Made by a program: the position numbers and the translations under genes. 64,000 bases of DNA from Euglena gracilis (lineage: Eukaryota > Euglenida > Euglenophyceae > Euglenales): contig CP154957.1 in NCBI GenBank assembly GCA_039621445.1, forward strand, positions 22,156,761 through 22,220,760. Reading direction: 5' to 3'. A model generated the notes under the pieces. The model made no database searches. It had not been told where the DNA came from and saw only the letters and a program-made list of their open reading frames with translations. Shown here piece after piece: positions 42,840-52,743 of the stretch. Each line of letters starts with the position of its first letter. Position 1 is the first letter of the stretch.

Positions 42840-43290
42840 ACACGGGTCTCCACCCCCAACCTCAAATGATGACTTGAGAGAGCTGTGGCATTTTTCCATT
42901 TTCCAAGCTGACAAACCTCCTCACTGGAAAAACCCATTTTCTTATACATGAAAACAGCAGCACCCCTGGTTCAGTGAAGTTTCCAAAGCTGGACGTTAGT
43001 GCCATATTTCTGCAAAATGGTTCGAGTAATCCTCCCAAGCGAATTAGCACACAGAGGACCATGTGATGGGGACAAAGCCAGAAACACAGGAACGTCAGCC
43101 AAAGATCTGCCTTTGAGTGCATTGGTTTGCAACAAGGCAATGGCATGGGTCTGTGTCTTTTGAACATAGTGTTGTAAGAGGGTCCAGGGACACAAAGCAG
43201 GCTGCAGGGTGATGACTGGTACAGCCTCCCACTGAGGAGCATGCAATCCTTTGCGTTGAATTTTAATGTATGGTTGGGTGCCCAACAGTG
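42840..43290 (-). pseudogene. DIRS copy B tyrosine recombinase remnant, catalytic residues lost
   Basis: Read on the - strand, two frames together give CPWTLLQHYVQKTQ, GRITRTILQKYG and then MYKKMGFSSEEVCQLGKWKN, followed by HHLRLGVETRVEEML. It aligns over about 130 residues with the recombinase of copy A (SPWHLLKEYVERT, LTREILQE, LQVEEVQQLGQWKN, AHYLRLG). The H-x-x-R motif is destroyed by the frame break (WKLH then TEPG), and the catalytic tyrosine position of copy A (HYLRLG) is histidine (HHLRLG). The N-terminal part is cut off where copy A's tail begins, near 43290. It is a dead fragment. Confidence 0.75.
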
Positions 43291-43297
43291 CAACACA

Positions 43298-43737
43298 CTC
43301 GGACTCCCACGACAGAGGAAAGGGGAGGAAGGGACCAAGAGGGCGAAGCACAAGAAGATCGCGAGGTCCTGCTTTCTTTGCCGGTTGCTCTGTTCTGGTG
43401 TTTGTGCGTGCGCGGGGGGTGCTTCTTACTGCGCCTTTGTTGCCGGAGTTGGCGATGTTGAGGCCTCCTCCGACACCTTGGCGAAGCTGAACCGTCGTGG
43501 CCATCCCCCCCCCTCTCCCATGGTCGCTTGGTGGGGGCCCCCCCCTTGATGGGGATGGTGGTCTCTTTCTGTGTTGCTGGGTGGGTGGTTGGCGCTGCCT
43601 GGTTGGGGGTCCCCTTTCTGGTTGGGGTGTTTTTCTTTTTCTGCCGATTTTTGGGCGGGAGGGTTGGGCTCACCATCTTCTTGTGCTTCGCCCTCTTGGT
43701 CCCTTCCTCCCCCTTCCTCTGTCGTGGGAGTCCGAGA
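43298..43737. repeat. inverted repeat beyond DIRS copy A, ~60-bp arms
   Basis: The arms 43298-43358 and 43675-43737 (CTCGGACTCCCACGACAGAG, GAGGAAGGGACCAAGAGGGC, GAAGCACAAGAAGA) are inverted copies with one indel in a C run. The arm structure and the GGGCGAAGCACAAG word match those of copy B at 42464-42772. Confidence 0.75.
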
Positions 43738-43745
43738 CCATTCGG

Positions 43746-44770
43746 GCTCCGCACTGCGAGATGGTGAGGTATTGTGCACCCCCCTTTGGGCCATGATATT
43801 TTGGATTTTTGAAACGACACCCAGCCTCAAATAATGAGCTTGGAAGGCCCCAAAATTTTTCCACTGACCCAGTTGCTGGACTTCTTCCACTTGTAAACCA
43901 GCATTCTTCCACCATAAAACCCCCGCCCCTCTGGTGCTGTGGGGTTTCCAGTGGGTGGTGTCCACCCCCCCCCCCTCTTGCAGAATTTCTCTGGTCAGGG
44001 AATTCACCCTTTCTGATGTCAAAGGTCTTTTACCATCCAAAGACCATAACAAATTTTTTTTGTGTCCAATCATGTGGGCTGTCCTTTCCACATACTCTTT
44101 CAATAAATGCCAGGGGCTGATGAGGGGGGTGTGTGGCAAATTCAATACTTCTTCCCATCTTGTGAATTGCCACCCTTTCCTTTGCAATAAAATAAAAAAA
44201 TTTTCTCCCACAAAACTGATTTTTCGCTGTGTCCTGGCTAGATCAACCCCCCTGTGGAGGGCCAAAAGCCTCCAACAGATGATGAGTCTGTTTCTGAGCT
44301 CTTTCACAGATAGGTCTGAGAGGGGTGTGGAATTCCTCATGATGTTTTCTAGGAAATCAGTGGGGTCCCAAAAGTGGACATACTTGCAGACATTGGCATT
44401 CCACTTCCTTTTCAATGGAGCCAGAAGAGGTGAAAATCTCAAAGACCCAAACCCTGGGAGTAACAATGCTGCTGCATATGCATTTCGTGCAGTATTGATG
44501 CTATGAACAGCAAGATCAAGGATGGCTTCAGCCATCTTGTGGACTGTGCAATCCTGCAGGGGCACCCCTTTGTGCAATAATTGGCCCACCAATGCCCTGA
44601 AGGCTGAGTCATATCTTTTGACATTTCCCAGATTTTTTATGTAAGTGTCGATACTGGACACCGAAACTTCCTGGGATTGTAATATTTGCCTGACACAATC
44701 AAGCAGGCCAAATTCCACCTTGGGGGGGCATCTCCTCCCCCCAGCAGTTGGTGAACAGACCCCATTGGGG
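43746..44770 (-). CDS. DIRS copy A tyrosine recombinase
   Basis: The frame runs from SSIDTYIKNLGNVKRYDSAF through HRGVDLARTQ, HSTRGAGVLWWKN and LGQWKNFGAFQAHYLRLG. These supply the tyrosine-recombinase catalytic set: Arg in the first box, H-x-x-R in the second, and Tyr in the last. The domain would join the cDNA circle to a target. The frame continues past the catalytic tyrosine into a Pro/Lys/Glu-rich tail that overlaps the inverted repeats and ends at TAA 43426-43428. It appears intact, but its upstream connection is frameshifted at the poly-G run 44768-44778. Confidence 0.8.
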
Positions 44771-45720
44771 GGGGGGGTACCAGCAAAACTCTGCTGCCTG
44801 GCTGCCTGATTGACATTAATTGGCGCCACCATGATGTCGAAGCCCAGTGGGGTACGATCAACAGACAATGCAGGTCTGGGTTTAACATTAATCTCTGAAC
44901 CCATTGGGGAATGATGCTCCAGGGGGGGTTTGCATAAGCTGGGGGGAGACCCCTTAAGTCTGCCCTCAAGGCGTCCACCAGCAAAGCCCCTTGGTGGGGG
45001 TGTCGACAAACAAACTTGGGGAATTTTTTGTTGCTGGGTGTGCAAAACATGTCCACCTCTGGGGATATGTCTTTTCTGAAAAATTGAACAATTTGGTGAA
45101 AGATCTTCAGGTTTTGGGTATAATCCCCTGGGTCCTTTTGTTCTCTGGTCAAGGAGTCTGCCAATTGCTCCTTTGTGGGAACCCAAACCACCTGCAAGTT
45201 GATTTGCTTTTCTTGGCAATGATACAGCAGGGGTTTTAAGATGGAATTTAAATATGGCTTTCTGCCTCCCCATTTTGTTAAATAACTCACAGCCACCTGG
45301 CTGTCCACATGAAGCACAATTGTTTGTTTTGGTTTGGCCAGCCAGTGCTTTGACAGTTTCCACTGCAGCTTGCAATTATTTTTGATTGATATGAAGGACA
45401 TGCAGGTCCCTCCAAAAATCCTGCACCTTTTGGCCTGAAGCCTTGTCCAGCCCCCCCCACTGCCAGGTGCTGCTGTCTGAAAAGAGATTCTGAGTGGCCT
45501 CGGATTGAAATGCCCTGCCAACCCCTGGCTGCAAAAATGCCTTTAATTCCACAATTTGATCCTTGACCCCCTGGGGAATGGTTAGGGTGTGGTCCCAACC
45601 CCACTTTGTGTGCATGTCCACCATTTTGCAAAGTTGATCTGTCAGAATTCTGAGAAATGGCATTGAGACTAAATAGCTTCTGACTTGACCCACAATCGAA
45701 CTGAGTTTTCTGCAGCTCAT
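44770..45720 (-). pseudogene. DIRS copy A RNase H and NPPW domain, frame-broken
   Basis: One frame gives LKAFLQPGVGRAFQSEATQN, LFSDSSTWQWGG and LHVLHINQK, then TAA (45376-45378) where related elements usually have Glu. One frame over, TIVLHVDSQVAVSYLTKWGG, WVPTKEQLADSLTREQ and VDMFCTPSNKKFP continue, and later AYANPPWSIIPQWVQRL and PHWASTSWWRQL. The first group is DIRS RNase H (D, E, D, D set around SDSS, HIN-x-K-E, HVDSQ, LADSLTR). The last is the downstream domain often compared with DNA N6-methyltransferases because of its NPPW motif. Two indels fall in A-rich and G-rich runs. Confidence 0.75.
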
Positions 45721-46699
45721 TTTTTTGTGCTGTGAGCACCTTGCCTAGCTCCTTTCTGAGGGATTTCAGCTTTTCTTGAGGAATTTCTAATTGGCCTTTT
45801 TTCAGATTGATCCACTGGCCCAAATGTTTTATTTCCTGTGTTGGTTCCAGACAGGATTTGGGGAGGTTTAATCTGAAACCTGCCAACAAAAGGTCTCTTT
45901 TTACCTCTGCCAAATGTTGGGCTGCTGTCTTTTTGCTGGGGGCTAGCAGCAAAATGTCGTCCAGGTAGATGAAAACTACCTTTCCCTCCTTTCTCCACTT
46001 CCTTTCCCAGACTCTCATGAGAGTCATAAACTTTTGTGGCAGGCTGCTGATGCCGAAGCATGCAGCCTGAAACTGCCACGTTTCCCTCCCCACCTGCATG
46101 CAAACATGTTTTTCCAGGCTGCTGTGCAGCTTTAGGTGAAAATAAGCATCTTTCAGATCGATTTTTCCACAGAACCAACCCTTTTTTAAATATGGGAAAA
46201 TGTTTCCCATGTGTTCCAGTCTGAACTTCTGGGGGGTGAAGTGGAGATTTAACTGTCGACAATCTGAGATTAATCTTTCTTTTGTCATTTCCCCCTCTTT
46301 TTTGGAAATGATGAAATAAGGGACAAAATTTTTTGCCTCCTCTGGGGGGATTTGCCTGGTTGCCCCTGCACATTCGTATTCCCTCAGATTTTTTTGGGCA
46401 GTCATTATTTCTTGGGGTGTCTTGAAGGGAACTTTTAACGACATCTGAGGGTGGAGGGGGAGATCTGCCATAACCCCTTCCCTTATCAGGTTTAATACCT
46501 CTCTGCTGGCTCCTGCCTTGACCCAATGGGGGATACTGGCCTGCAGGGCCTTGTAGGGGGGCACCCCTGGGTGTAATGTATCTGGGGATTCCACAGGCCC
46601 CATCACAGGGGTCCTTCCCCTGGGCTGCCCCATCACTGGGGGCCCCTCTGGGTGCCCCATCACTGGGGCTGCAGCTGGCCGTGCCATAGGGCTTCTCAA
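45716..46699 (-). CDS. DIRS copy A reverse transcriptase
   Basis: The frame contains PYFIISKKEGEMTKERLISD, IDLKDAYFHLKLH (motif A, first Asp), ACFGISSLPQKFMTLM and FIYLDDILLLAP (motif C, YLDD), then LGQWINLKKGQL. It is a complete palm domain of the DIRS/Ngaro RT type, which copies element RNA into DNA. The likely start is ATG at 46687; the N-terminus carries a PVMG tandem repeat (APVMGHPEGPPVMGQP). Near 45716 the reading must move one frame (MSCRKLSSIVGQVRSYL) to continue the connection domain, so the copy is not fully intact. Confidence 0.85.
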
Positions 46700-46739
46700 A
46701 GACAGGCTTTAGTGTACGTCTGATTCCCAATTCCCAATT

Positions 46740-47837
46740 CCCAAAAAGCCTTCGCTTTCGCCTTGGCGCACCTACTTGGGAACTAAAAATCAGAGTAACA
46801 GTAAAAACCCTTTTCCCACTTCCCAAGAAGCAAAGCACGGAGCAATGCAGGGAGGACGGACTGGAAATCCAAGTCCGGTCCAAGGAAAAGGAAGGAAAAG
46901 GTGTAAGAAGAATACCACCTGTGGAGAGAGAAGGGGCACCCATTAGGAGATCCTAATAGGATCTGCTTCCATCCTAACTTCCTCAACGGAAGGGGACAGA
47001 AGCATACGCCTGGTACACATCCCCCTCCCAGGTCTATGCCCGATTTCCCCTTTGGACCAGGCATTCTGGCCACAGGGATTTCGGACACAGACCTGGTCTG
47101 TGGGAGGTGCACCCTGGCGCATCCACAGGGGCCCTTTCCGTCGCACAGGGGTCCACTCAAAGGGGGGCGGAAAGGAGGGGAACCAAAAGCCCAAAACGCG
47201 CAAAATGGTTTCACCTTTTTTGCGGTGGCTTATGGGGTATAGTATATTATAGCCCCTTGGGGAAAATGGGGCTGGCAGGTTTCCTTGCCAAGCAAACCCA
47301 TCCACCCAGTTTGGGTGTGCCCAAGGCACTTGGGGTTGGGTCCATGGGCATTCCAGGAAAACCCATGGGGAGGGTGTGGAAGGAGGGGGCCTCTGACCAG
47401 TCAAACCTGGGCAGCGCGCATGGCCAGTCAAACCTGACCACGCAAAAGGAAATCCTACTCTACAAAACCAACTGCCGGCGACAGCATTTGCCCCGGGGGG
47501 AAAGTAGAGAGGAGTGGGGGGTTGGCTTAGGCCAGAAAAATGGTGCTGTCTGGCAGCCTTAAGGCCTCAAACGGCCGAAAAGAAAAGAAAGGGAAAGGAA
47601 AAGAGGCCGTCGGCCCTGTGCGCTACGTGTCACACGCCCGCGAGAGGGGAGAGGGGAGAGGGGTGTGCATGCATGCGCACGGAATCCTGCACATGGCAGC
47701 ATCCCGGTGGGAACTTACTAGCGGCGAAAACCGCTAAGGGTCTTCGAAGGGGCTGTTCGGGCGAATACCCAAACAGGGTGTCAGGCGAATACCTAACGAG
47801 GGTGCTGAAAGACGCCGCATTGGCGCTGACAGACACC
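46740..47837. other. between DIRS copy A and the GC-rich ORFs
   Basis: A - strand frame at 46943-47431 (162 codons, Pro/Trp-rich) could be a degenerate gag-like leader of the DIRS element but shows no zinc knuckle. 47575-47610 is purine-rich (AAAAGAAAAGAAAGGGAAAG). 47755-47800 repeats GGCGAATACC(C/T)AA. No gene is supported. Confidence 0.35.
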
Positions 47838-50800
47838 TCACCTGCCTTTATCGGCTGGACGTTCGCGGACCTCACGCCAGTAGTCGTGTTGGGGGTCCCC
47901 TAATGGGTCCTCAACCAACTCCAGTTGGCGTGGGGAACGCGGCGGAGCTGATTCACTCCGAATGGTGTTGAGCTCCGGATCGTTGACGTCAAAGGAAAGG
48001 GTCTCCCAGTCCTTGATCCAATTATCCGGTAGCTTCTCCTTGGTTCGTTCAGCATGATGCTGAAGATACCGTTGGAGCTGCTCCCAGAAAATTCTGGGCA
48101 GCATCACCGGCCAGATGATGTAATTCATCCGGGGGTGATTCGCAGGCACCTGCGGGGGCATCCCCGGGGTCTGCTTGAAGTTGATGTCATACATCCACCT
48201 CGCTGTCCGAGCTCTTGCGGTATGGGGCCGTAATACAGCCGCCAACCAACCTCTGAAGTCCACCAAATCGTGTTCTTCAGGAGGCCACACTGGCAAGGCG
48301 TATCCGCCATGCTGACGCTTGGAGAACAGGGGGTAAACCTGTGTCTCCCAATCGCCATCAGTCCAGAGGTAAGGCATTCTTACCTTGGCGTGTTCCTCGA
48401 CGGCGAGGCGCATTGCCCCAGCGTCGATCTGGAACTCACGGGCCATTCCCGTGTGGCGGTAGCTTTCTACCTTTTTGAAGTCGGAGTGCTTCAGGCGTCC
48501 TTCCACCTGTTTGTACTCCTTCTTCCACTTCTCCAGTGTCTCCCAGTGCTGGGGGACAATGGTGGTGACTGCTCCATCAGCAGTCTGCACGAACTTGCCT
48601 CCTATACAGTTGATGCACAAGGCAGGGATATCCCTGTCGTGAGCATTCTCACTGTAGGAGTAGTTCAAGCTGTGCTTCCAGGCATTCAGGCACTCGCCAC
48701 ATACGAGCGCCACACAGTTCGGCACATATGCCCTGTGATGGAACCACGAAGATTGCACCTGCCGCTTGCACACATGCACAAGCGGTTGGTTGTGCCGCAC
48801 ATGGTGGCACACGGTGCACGTCCAGGCAAAGGACGTGCCGTGCTGGAAATCAAACACGCAGTCCTCGCCAAAGTACTGTGCCAGTACTCTGGGTGAGCGC
48901 CTGTTCCAGAATGTCCAGGTATGTTCCGGGACATAGTGGAAAGGTTCTCCGCGGACGAAGAGGGGCTGAATCCATCGATTCAGTGACCCTTTCTGGTGCC
49001 TAATAGCAGCCAGTTTCTTCGTCCTTTCTTCCACGGTGCCTAGTCTGGTCAGGATATCCTGGGTCCAGAGCTGGGCATCCGCAGACACAGGAGGTGAAGC
49101 AGGTTCATCCTGCTCCTCATCCGTCGATCCGGCGGAAGATTGGGCCTGTCGACCACGAGCTTTACCTTTCGGTTTGCTCTGGCCGTACCCGGACGATGCA
49201 ACGGCCGAATAGTCGTGCATTGTCGTAGGGCCTTTTGGCTGTCCGCCACTCTGACCTCCAGCGCCACCTTTCGGTGGTGGTTTCCCATCACCGCCTTTGG
49301 AAGGGGGCTTACAGGGTGTAGCACCCGGTTTGCCTCCTTTCGGCTTCGCACTCCCGGAATCAGGAGGTGACGCCTGCGGCTTACTCCTGGTATCAGGAGC
49401 CGATGGTGCCGGAGTAGACGTTTGCCGTCTGGGCGAAGCGGGCATACTGACCGCTGGGTCGCGCATGACGCTCCGAGGGGTCGGCAAACGTTCCTGGGGT
49501 TGTTCAGCCGGCCGTCGCCGAGCAGGTTCATCCTGTCCGACGAGGCGTGGCACTGTGGTCGTCACCGGAATCGGTGCTTCCACAGGCGCTGGCGCTCCCA
49601 GAAACTCTGCCATTGTCCTCGGGACTGTAGGGACCCTGCGCGGTGTCGGTGGTCGTGGGGGTATCTCCTCCACTTCCATTTCGACATCCGGTCTAGGAGG
49701 TTGATCCTCCACAACCGCTGGCGCAGGTGCTACGGGAGGTTGATCCTCCGCTGTAGCTGGTGCGACAGATGGCTCTGTCGGCTGGGGTTCATCCCCTGAA
49801 GATGGTTGCACTGCTGCCGGAGATGGGGGTGCGGGGACACCGACATCTGGTGTCTCCACGACCTCAGCGGCGGAGCTTGATGCTGCGCCTCCACCTCGTG
49901 GCGTTAGTGCAGCAGCCACGGCAGTAATGCCGGTGACTACGGCGCCGAGCACACGGCCTCCTAATGAGGTGCGTGCTGCGGGGCTGGTAGGTTCTTCGAG
50001 GATATCCTCGACGACCATACCAGTCATCTCGGCTGGAGGCTCAGCCGTTGGGACAGGCGTAGCAGCCACAGGTATATCCCCTGCGGGTGCTTCGTCTGGC
50101 CGAGGCTGCGCCGGAGCATGCAGAGCAGCGTAGAGGATATCCTCCACGTTCTCACCTTCTTCCTCAGGCAGTTCCTCGTCTCCACCTACCTGTGGACAGA
50201 CGGGCGCCGCCGCCGCGGGGGCCGGGGAAACTGATCGTTCCCCTGCCGCTCGCGGGGCAGAGACGAATGATACAGCCGTTCCTGTCGGAGACGGCGGCGC
50301 TGCCTCCAGTATGGTGACGGAGGGACTGCGGTCGCGTTCCTCCCGCCGCGGAATCGCGGTGGTGGAAGCGACTGACGCCTCCCGTCTCCTTCGCGCCAGA
50401 GGTTCATCCTCTGGGGCGATGAAGGCGCGCAGATCCTCGGGCGAACGAGGATCGTCGGGGTGCCATCGGCATCCCTGGGCATCCGCCAGCCTGTAAAAGG
50501 CCAGCGTACTGCTACTGGCGCTATTGGGCCAGGGTGGCGGCCATGATGGCTGCACCCAGGCGTTGGCAGGCCTGTTCGGGCCGAGGAAGCCGCGGTAACG
50601 CGTGTCTTCCCAGACCTCGAAAAACCCGTCCTCGAACTCCTGCACGCATGCCAGAATCGGCATACCCAGGTCGAGGATGGCCTTCGGGTGATTCATCAGC
50701 TGGAGGAATACCTCCCTGTCGAGGGTACCGCCAAACTGTCGCCTCAAATGTTCCTCCAGGTCTATCCCGGCCAGGTGCCAGTTGGGGCGCAGGTCGGCGA

Positions 50801-51143
50801 TAACCCGACGACGACGAGGTCCCTCAACGGGGTCGCCGTAGTCTGGTGGCAAGCTTTCCATACCAGGCCTATCGTCCTGGGGGTCACGGAGATGTATATA
50901 CACCTCCATGACGTAGGTGGTCCAGGCTCGCCACCAGAACTGTTGCAGCATAAAAATACGCTGCTTATGGACGCGGCGACTTTTGCCCTGGACATCCGGG
51001 GCGTCGCGGCACACATGCATAAGCATGCGGCGTCCCATCTCCAGTCCCGGGTTATCCCGAGGCGGTGGAGGACTTTCCGCGTACGCCGAATCCCCAGAAG
51101 TCGACAGGAAACTCCTGCCGGCAATACTTACAACAGAGGTCAT
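47838..51143 (-). CDS. GC-rich ORF3, zinc-ribbon-like protein of unknown function
   Basis: The 1101-codon frame has three parts: an N-terminal globular part (VHKQRIFMLQQFWWRAWTTY, VMEVYIHLRDPQDDRPG); a Pro/Ala/Glu-rich disordered middle of about 500 residues; and a C-terminal globular part, from about residue 715, with paired Cys/His sites (AWTCTVCHHVRHNQPLVHVC, VALVCGECLNAWKH, ALCINC) and Trp-rich ends (LPRIFWEQLQRYLQHH). The Cys spacing suggests metal binding. The first codons overlap ORF2 and the likely reading enters from ORF2 by a +1 shift near 51060-51140. The GC content and codon choice are visibly unlike the Ty3 pol next door. No family recognised; it could be a structural or env-position protein of a retroelement. 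Confidence 0.6.
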   Translation of the reverse strand: MTSVVSIAGRSFLSTSGDSAYAESPPPPRDNPGLEMGRRMLMHVCRDAPDVQGKSRRVHKQRIFMLQQFWWRAWTTYVMEVYIHLRDPQDDRPGMESLPPDYGDPVEGPRRRRVIADLRPNWHLAGIDLEEHLRRQFGGTLDREVFLQLMNHPKAILDLGMPILACVQEFEDGFFEVWEDTRYRGFLGPNRPANAWVQPSWPPPWPNSASSSTLAFYRLADAQGCRWHPDDPRSPEDLRAFIAPEDEPLARRRREASVASTTAIPRREERDRSPSVTILEAAPPSPTGTAVSFVSAPRAAGERSVSPAPAAAAPVCPQVGGDEELPEEEGENVEDILYAALHAPAQPRPDEAPAGDIPVAATPVPTAEPPAEMTGMVVEDILEEPTSPAARTSLGGRVLGAVVTGITAVAAALTPRGGGAASSSAAEVVETPDVGVPAPPSPAAVQPSSGDEPQPTEPSVAPATAEDQPPVAPAPAVVEDQPPRPDVEMEVEEIPPRPPTPRRVPTVPRTMAEFLGAPAPVEAPIPVTTTVPRLVGQDEPARRRPAEQPQERLPTPRSVMRDPAVSMPASPRRQTSTPAPSAPDTRSKPQASPPDSGSAKPKGGKPGATPCKPPSKGGDGKPPPKGGAGGQSGGQPKGPTTMHDYSAVASSGYGQSKPKGKARGRQAQSSAGSTDEEQDEPASPPVSADAQLWTQDILTRLGTVEERTKKLAAIRHQKGSLNRWIQPLFVRGEPFHYVPEHTWTFWNRRSPRVLAQYFGEDCVFDFQHGTSFAWTCTVCHHVRHNQPLVHVCKRQVQSSWFHHRAYVPNCVALVCGECLNAWKHSLNYSYSENAHDRDIPALCINCIGGKFVQTADGAVTTIVPQHWETLEKWKKEYKQVEGRLKHSDFKKVESYRHTGMAREFQIDAGAMRLAVEEHAKVRMPYLWTDGDWETQVYPLFSKRQHGGYALPVWPPEEHDLVDFRGWLAAVLRPHTARARTARWMYDINFKQTPGMPPQVPANHPRMNYIIWPVMLPRIFWEQLQRYLQHHAERTKEKLPDNWIKDWETLSFDVNDPELNTIRSESAPPRSPRQLELVEDPLGDPQHDYWREVRERPADKGR

Positions 51144-52743
51144 ACCTCTGTGGGTAAGCCAGGGAAACGCGCTTAACGCGGAAGGTGGAGCCGTAATGGC
51201 TCACCAGCCACACCTGGAGGTTGTTGCACCACAACACCTCGATCAGGCGTTCGATGTCGGGGTTCAGTGGGTAGTATTTCCACTGCACACCGAGGGGCCC
51301 GACTGTGTGAATACAGTCGAAGATTGCCTTCAGCCTTCGGGCCAACACATGCTGGTCCCGAAATCCTAACTGGTGCAGGTAACTGCGGCCAGTGGAGTCG
51401 CTGAAGAGACCCCAGTTCTGGCAGGGGTATCCCAGCCAAAACCAGAGTTCCCAGAAACCCGGCTGGGCATCCAGCAAGGGTCTGCCACCTTCACCTTCGA
51501 AGGCGTACAGGTCAATTCCGTAATGGAATTGTCTGACTCTGTTCTCGGTGTGGTGTAATACCACCTCGATCACTGCCTCCGGAGGGGTGACGGGGCGGTT
51601 TCCTGCAACATGGTAATCATGCTGCATTCGCCAGCCTTCGTCCTCCAGCTCCTCCTTGAACCTGAGCATTTGCTCAAAGTCCGAGAGGACTTCTGCTGGT
51701 TCTTCCTCCTCCTCACGGGCTGTACCCTTACCCTTGCCCTCACCCTTACCTTTGCCGGCCACGCCTTTGCCTTCTCCCTTGCCTTTGCCCTCAGCCTTAC
51801 CTTTGTCCTTCCCTGTCTGGCGAATACCAGAGGGTCGGGCGCTCGGTGCGGCAGGAGTCGGTTCGGTACCTTCCCATTCCATCTCTGGGGAGGGACCTTG
51901 CCGTTCCGCTGCACGTCGCGGTGACGGCGTGGCTGGGCGCTGGCTAGGAGCCTGGCGTGGGCTTGGTTTCGGCGTAGGGGGTCGCGGCTCCTTCCATACC
52001 GGAGGGATCGGCGGTGGCATTGCGGCAACAGGACGGCTCATCGCTGCCTGTGCCACTGCCGGTGGTTGCCCGGCCAGGGTATCCTGGCTGGCTTCCACCT
52101 GCATTGCCGCACCGCCTTCCGCGTCCCGTGGGCTGGGTCGCCTGGGCTGTGGGGTAAGGTTCTCCGTAACCCTATCGCGCTTCAGGGTGGCAGGTAATCC
52201 TGCCGCTCCTGCCGGGGGCTCACCGGGTAATACCGGGGTTGCCACCCGCAGCTGCGGCTGGTACGGATGGTAGGGGGTGTATCCACGACCCTGAAGGGCA
52301 GCCAGAGAGGCGTAATACCTCGTCCGGTGCTCTTCAGACGCGAATACTGGCTCCTGCAGGAAATGCCGAGCAAGCTCATCCTGCTCGGTTCCCGGAGGTG
52401 CCATGTGGTAGTAGGGAGCCTCCTGCCGACGGGGGACATCCCCAGTCTGGACAGGGGCTGCACTGGGCGGTCGGGCTGCCTCACGGTGGGGAGGTTCATC
52501 CTCCACCACTATGGGCCGCCTGCCTCCGTGGCTCAACGCCAGGGACAGGGGCGACCGGTGATGCCTGAGGCATCCAGTGCATGAACATGTGTTGGACGTA
52601 TGCCTCAGAGGGCACGTCCGACTGTCCGGCTGGGAGTACGCGTGCGCCGCGCGGGTAATCCGCGTGCGTCGCGTACCGCGAGACAAATTGCTCCGCTGGC
52701 GGCTCGCGCGGCGGCATTCGCTGCGGCGAGGGCGGGCGAGCAA
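51052..52743 (-). CDS. GC-rich ORF2, low-complexity protein of unknown function
   Basis: The 563-codon frame begins inside ORF1. After a Pro-rich section it has a Lys/Gly repeat (GKAEGKGKGEGKG, about residues 305-345) and then a globular C-terminus (QPGFWELWFWLGYPCQNWGL, WYYPLNPD-like text, VWLVSHYGSTFRVK) ending in CCKYCRQEFPVDFWGFG just before TAA at 51052. That CCxxC may pair with LMHVC in ORF3 to complete a metal site once the frames are joined. The genuine reading probably starts by a +1 shift out of ORF1 near 52500-52600, since ORF2's first 60 residues are an out-of-frame Arg-rich reading. Confidence 0.55.
   Translation of the reverse strand: MLARPRRSECRRASRQRSNLSRGTRRTRITRAAHAYSQPDSRTCPLRHTSNTCSCTGCLRHHRSPLSLALSHGGRRPIVVEDEPPHREAARPPSAAPVQTGDVPRRQEAPYYHMAPPGTEQDELARHFLQEPVFASEEHRTRYYASLAALQGRGYTPYHPYQPQLRVATPVLPGEPPAGAAGLPATLKRDRVTENLTPQPRRPSPRDAEGGAAMQVEASQDTLAGQPPAVAQAAMSRPVAAMPPPIPPVWKEPRPPTPKPSPRQAPSQRPATPSPRRAAERQGPSPEMEWEGTEPTPAAPSARPSGIRQTGKDKGKAEGKGKGEGKGVAGKGKGEGKGKGTAREEEEEPAEVLSDFEQMLRFKEELEDEGWRMQHDYHVAGNRPVTPPEAVIEVVLHHTENRVRQFHYGIDLYAFEGEGGRPLLDAQPGFWELWFWLGYPCQNWGLFSDSTGRSYLHQLGFRDQHVLARRLKAIFDCIHTVGPLGVQWKYYPLNPDIERLIEVLWCNNLQVWLVSHYGSTFRVKRVSLAYPQRYDLCCKYCRQEFPVDFWGFGVRGKSSTASG

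Larger units (their letters stand above)
43298..46740 (-). mobile_element. DIRS-type tyrosine-recombinase retrotransposon, copy A
   Basis: On the - strand, the gene order is RT, RNase H, a DIRS-type NPPW domain, tyrosine recombinase and then inverted repeats. Together these define a DIRS retrotransposon, which integrates through a recombined circular DNA rather than a DDE integrase. At least three frame changes and one in-frame stop break the polyprotein. The 5' gag part was not recognised. The element ends upstream somewhere between 46740 and 47470. Confidence 0.8.
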
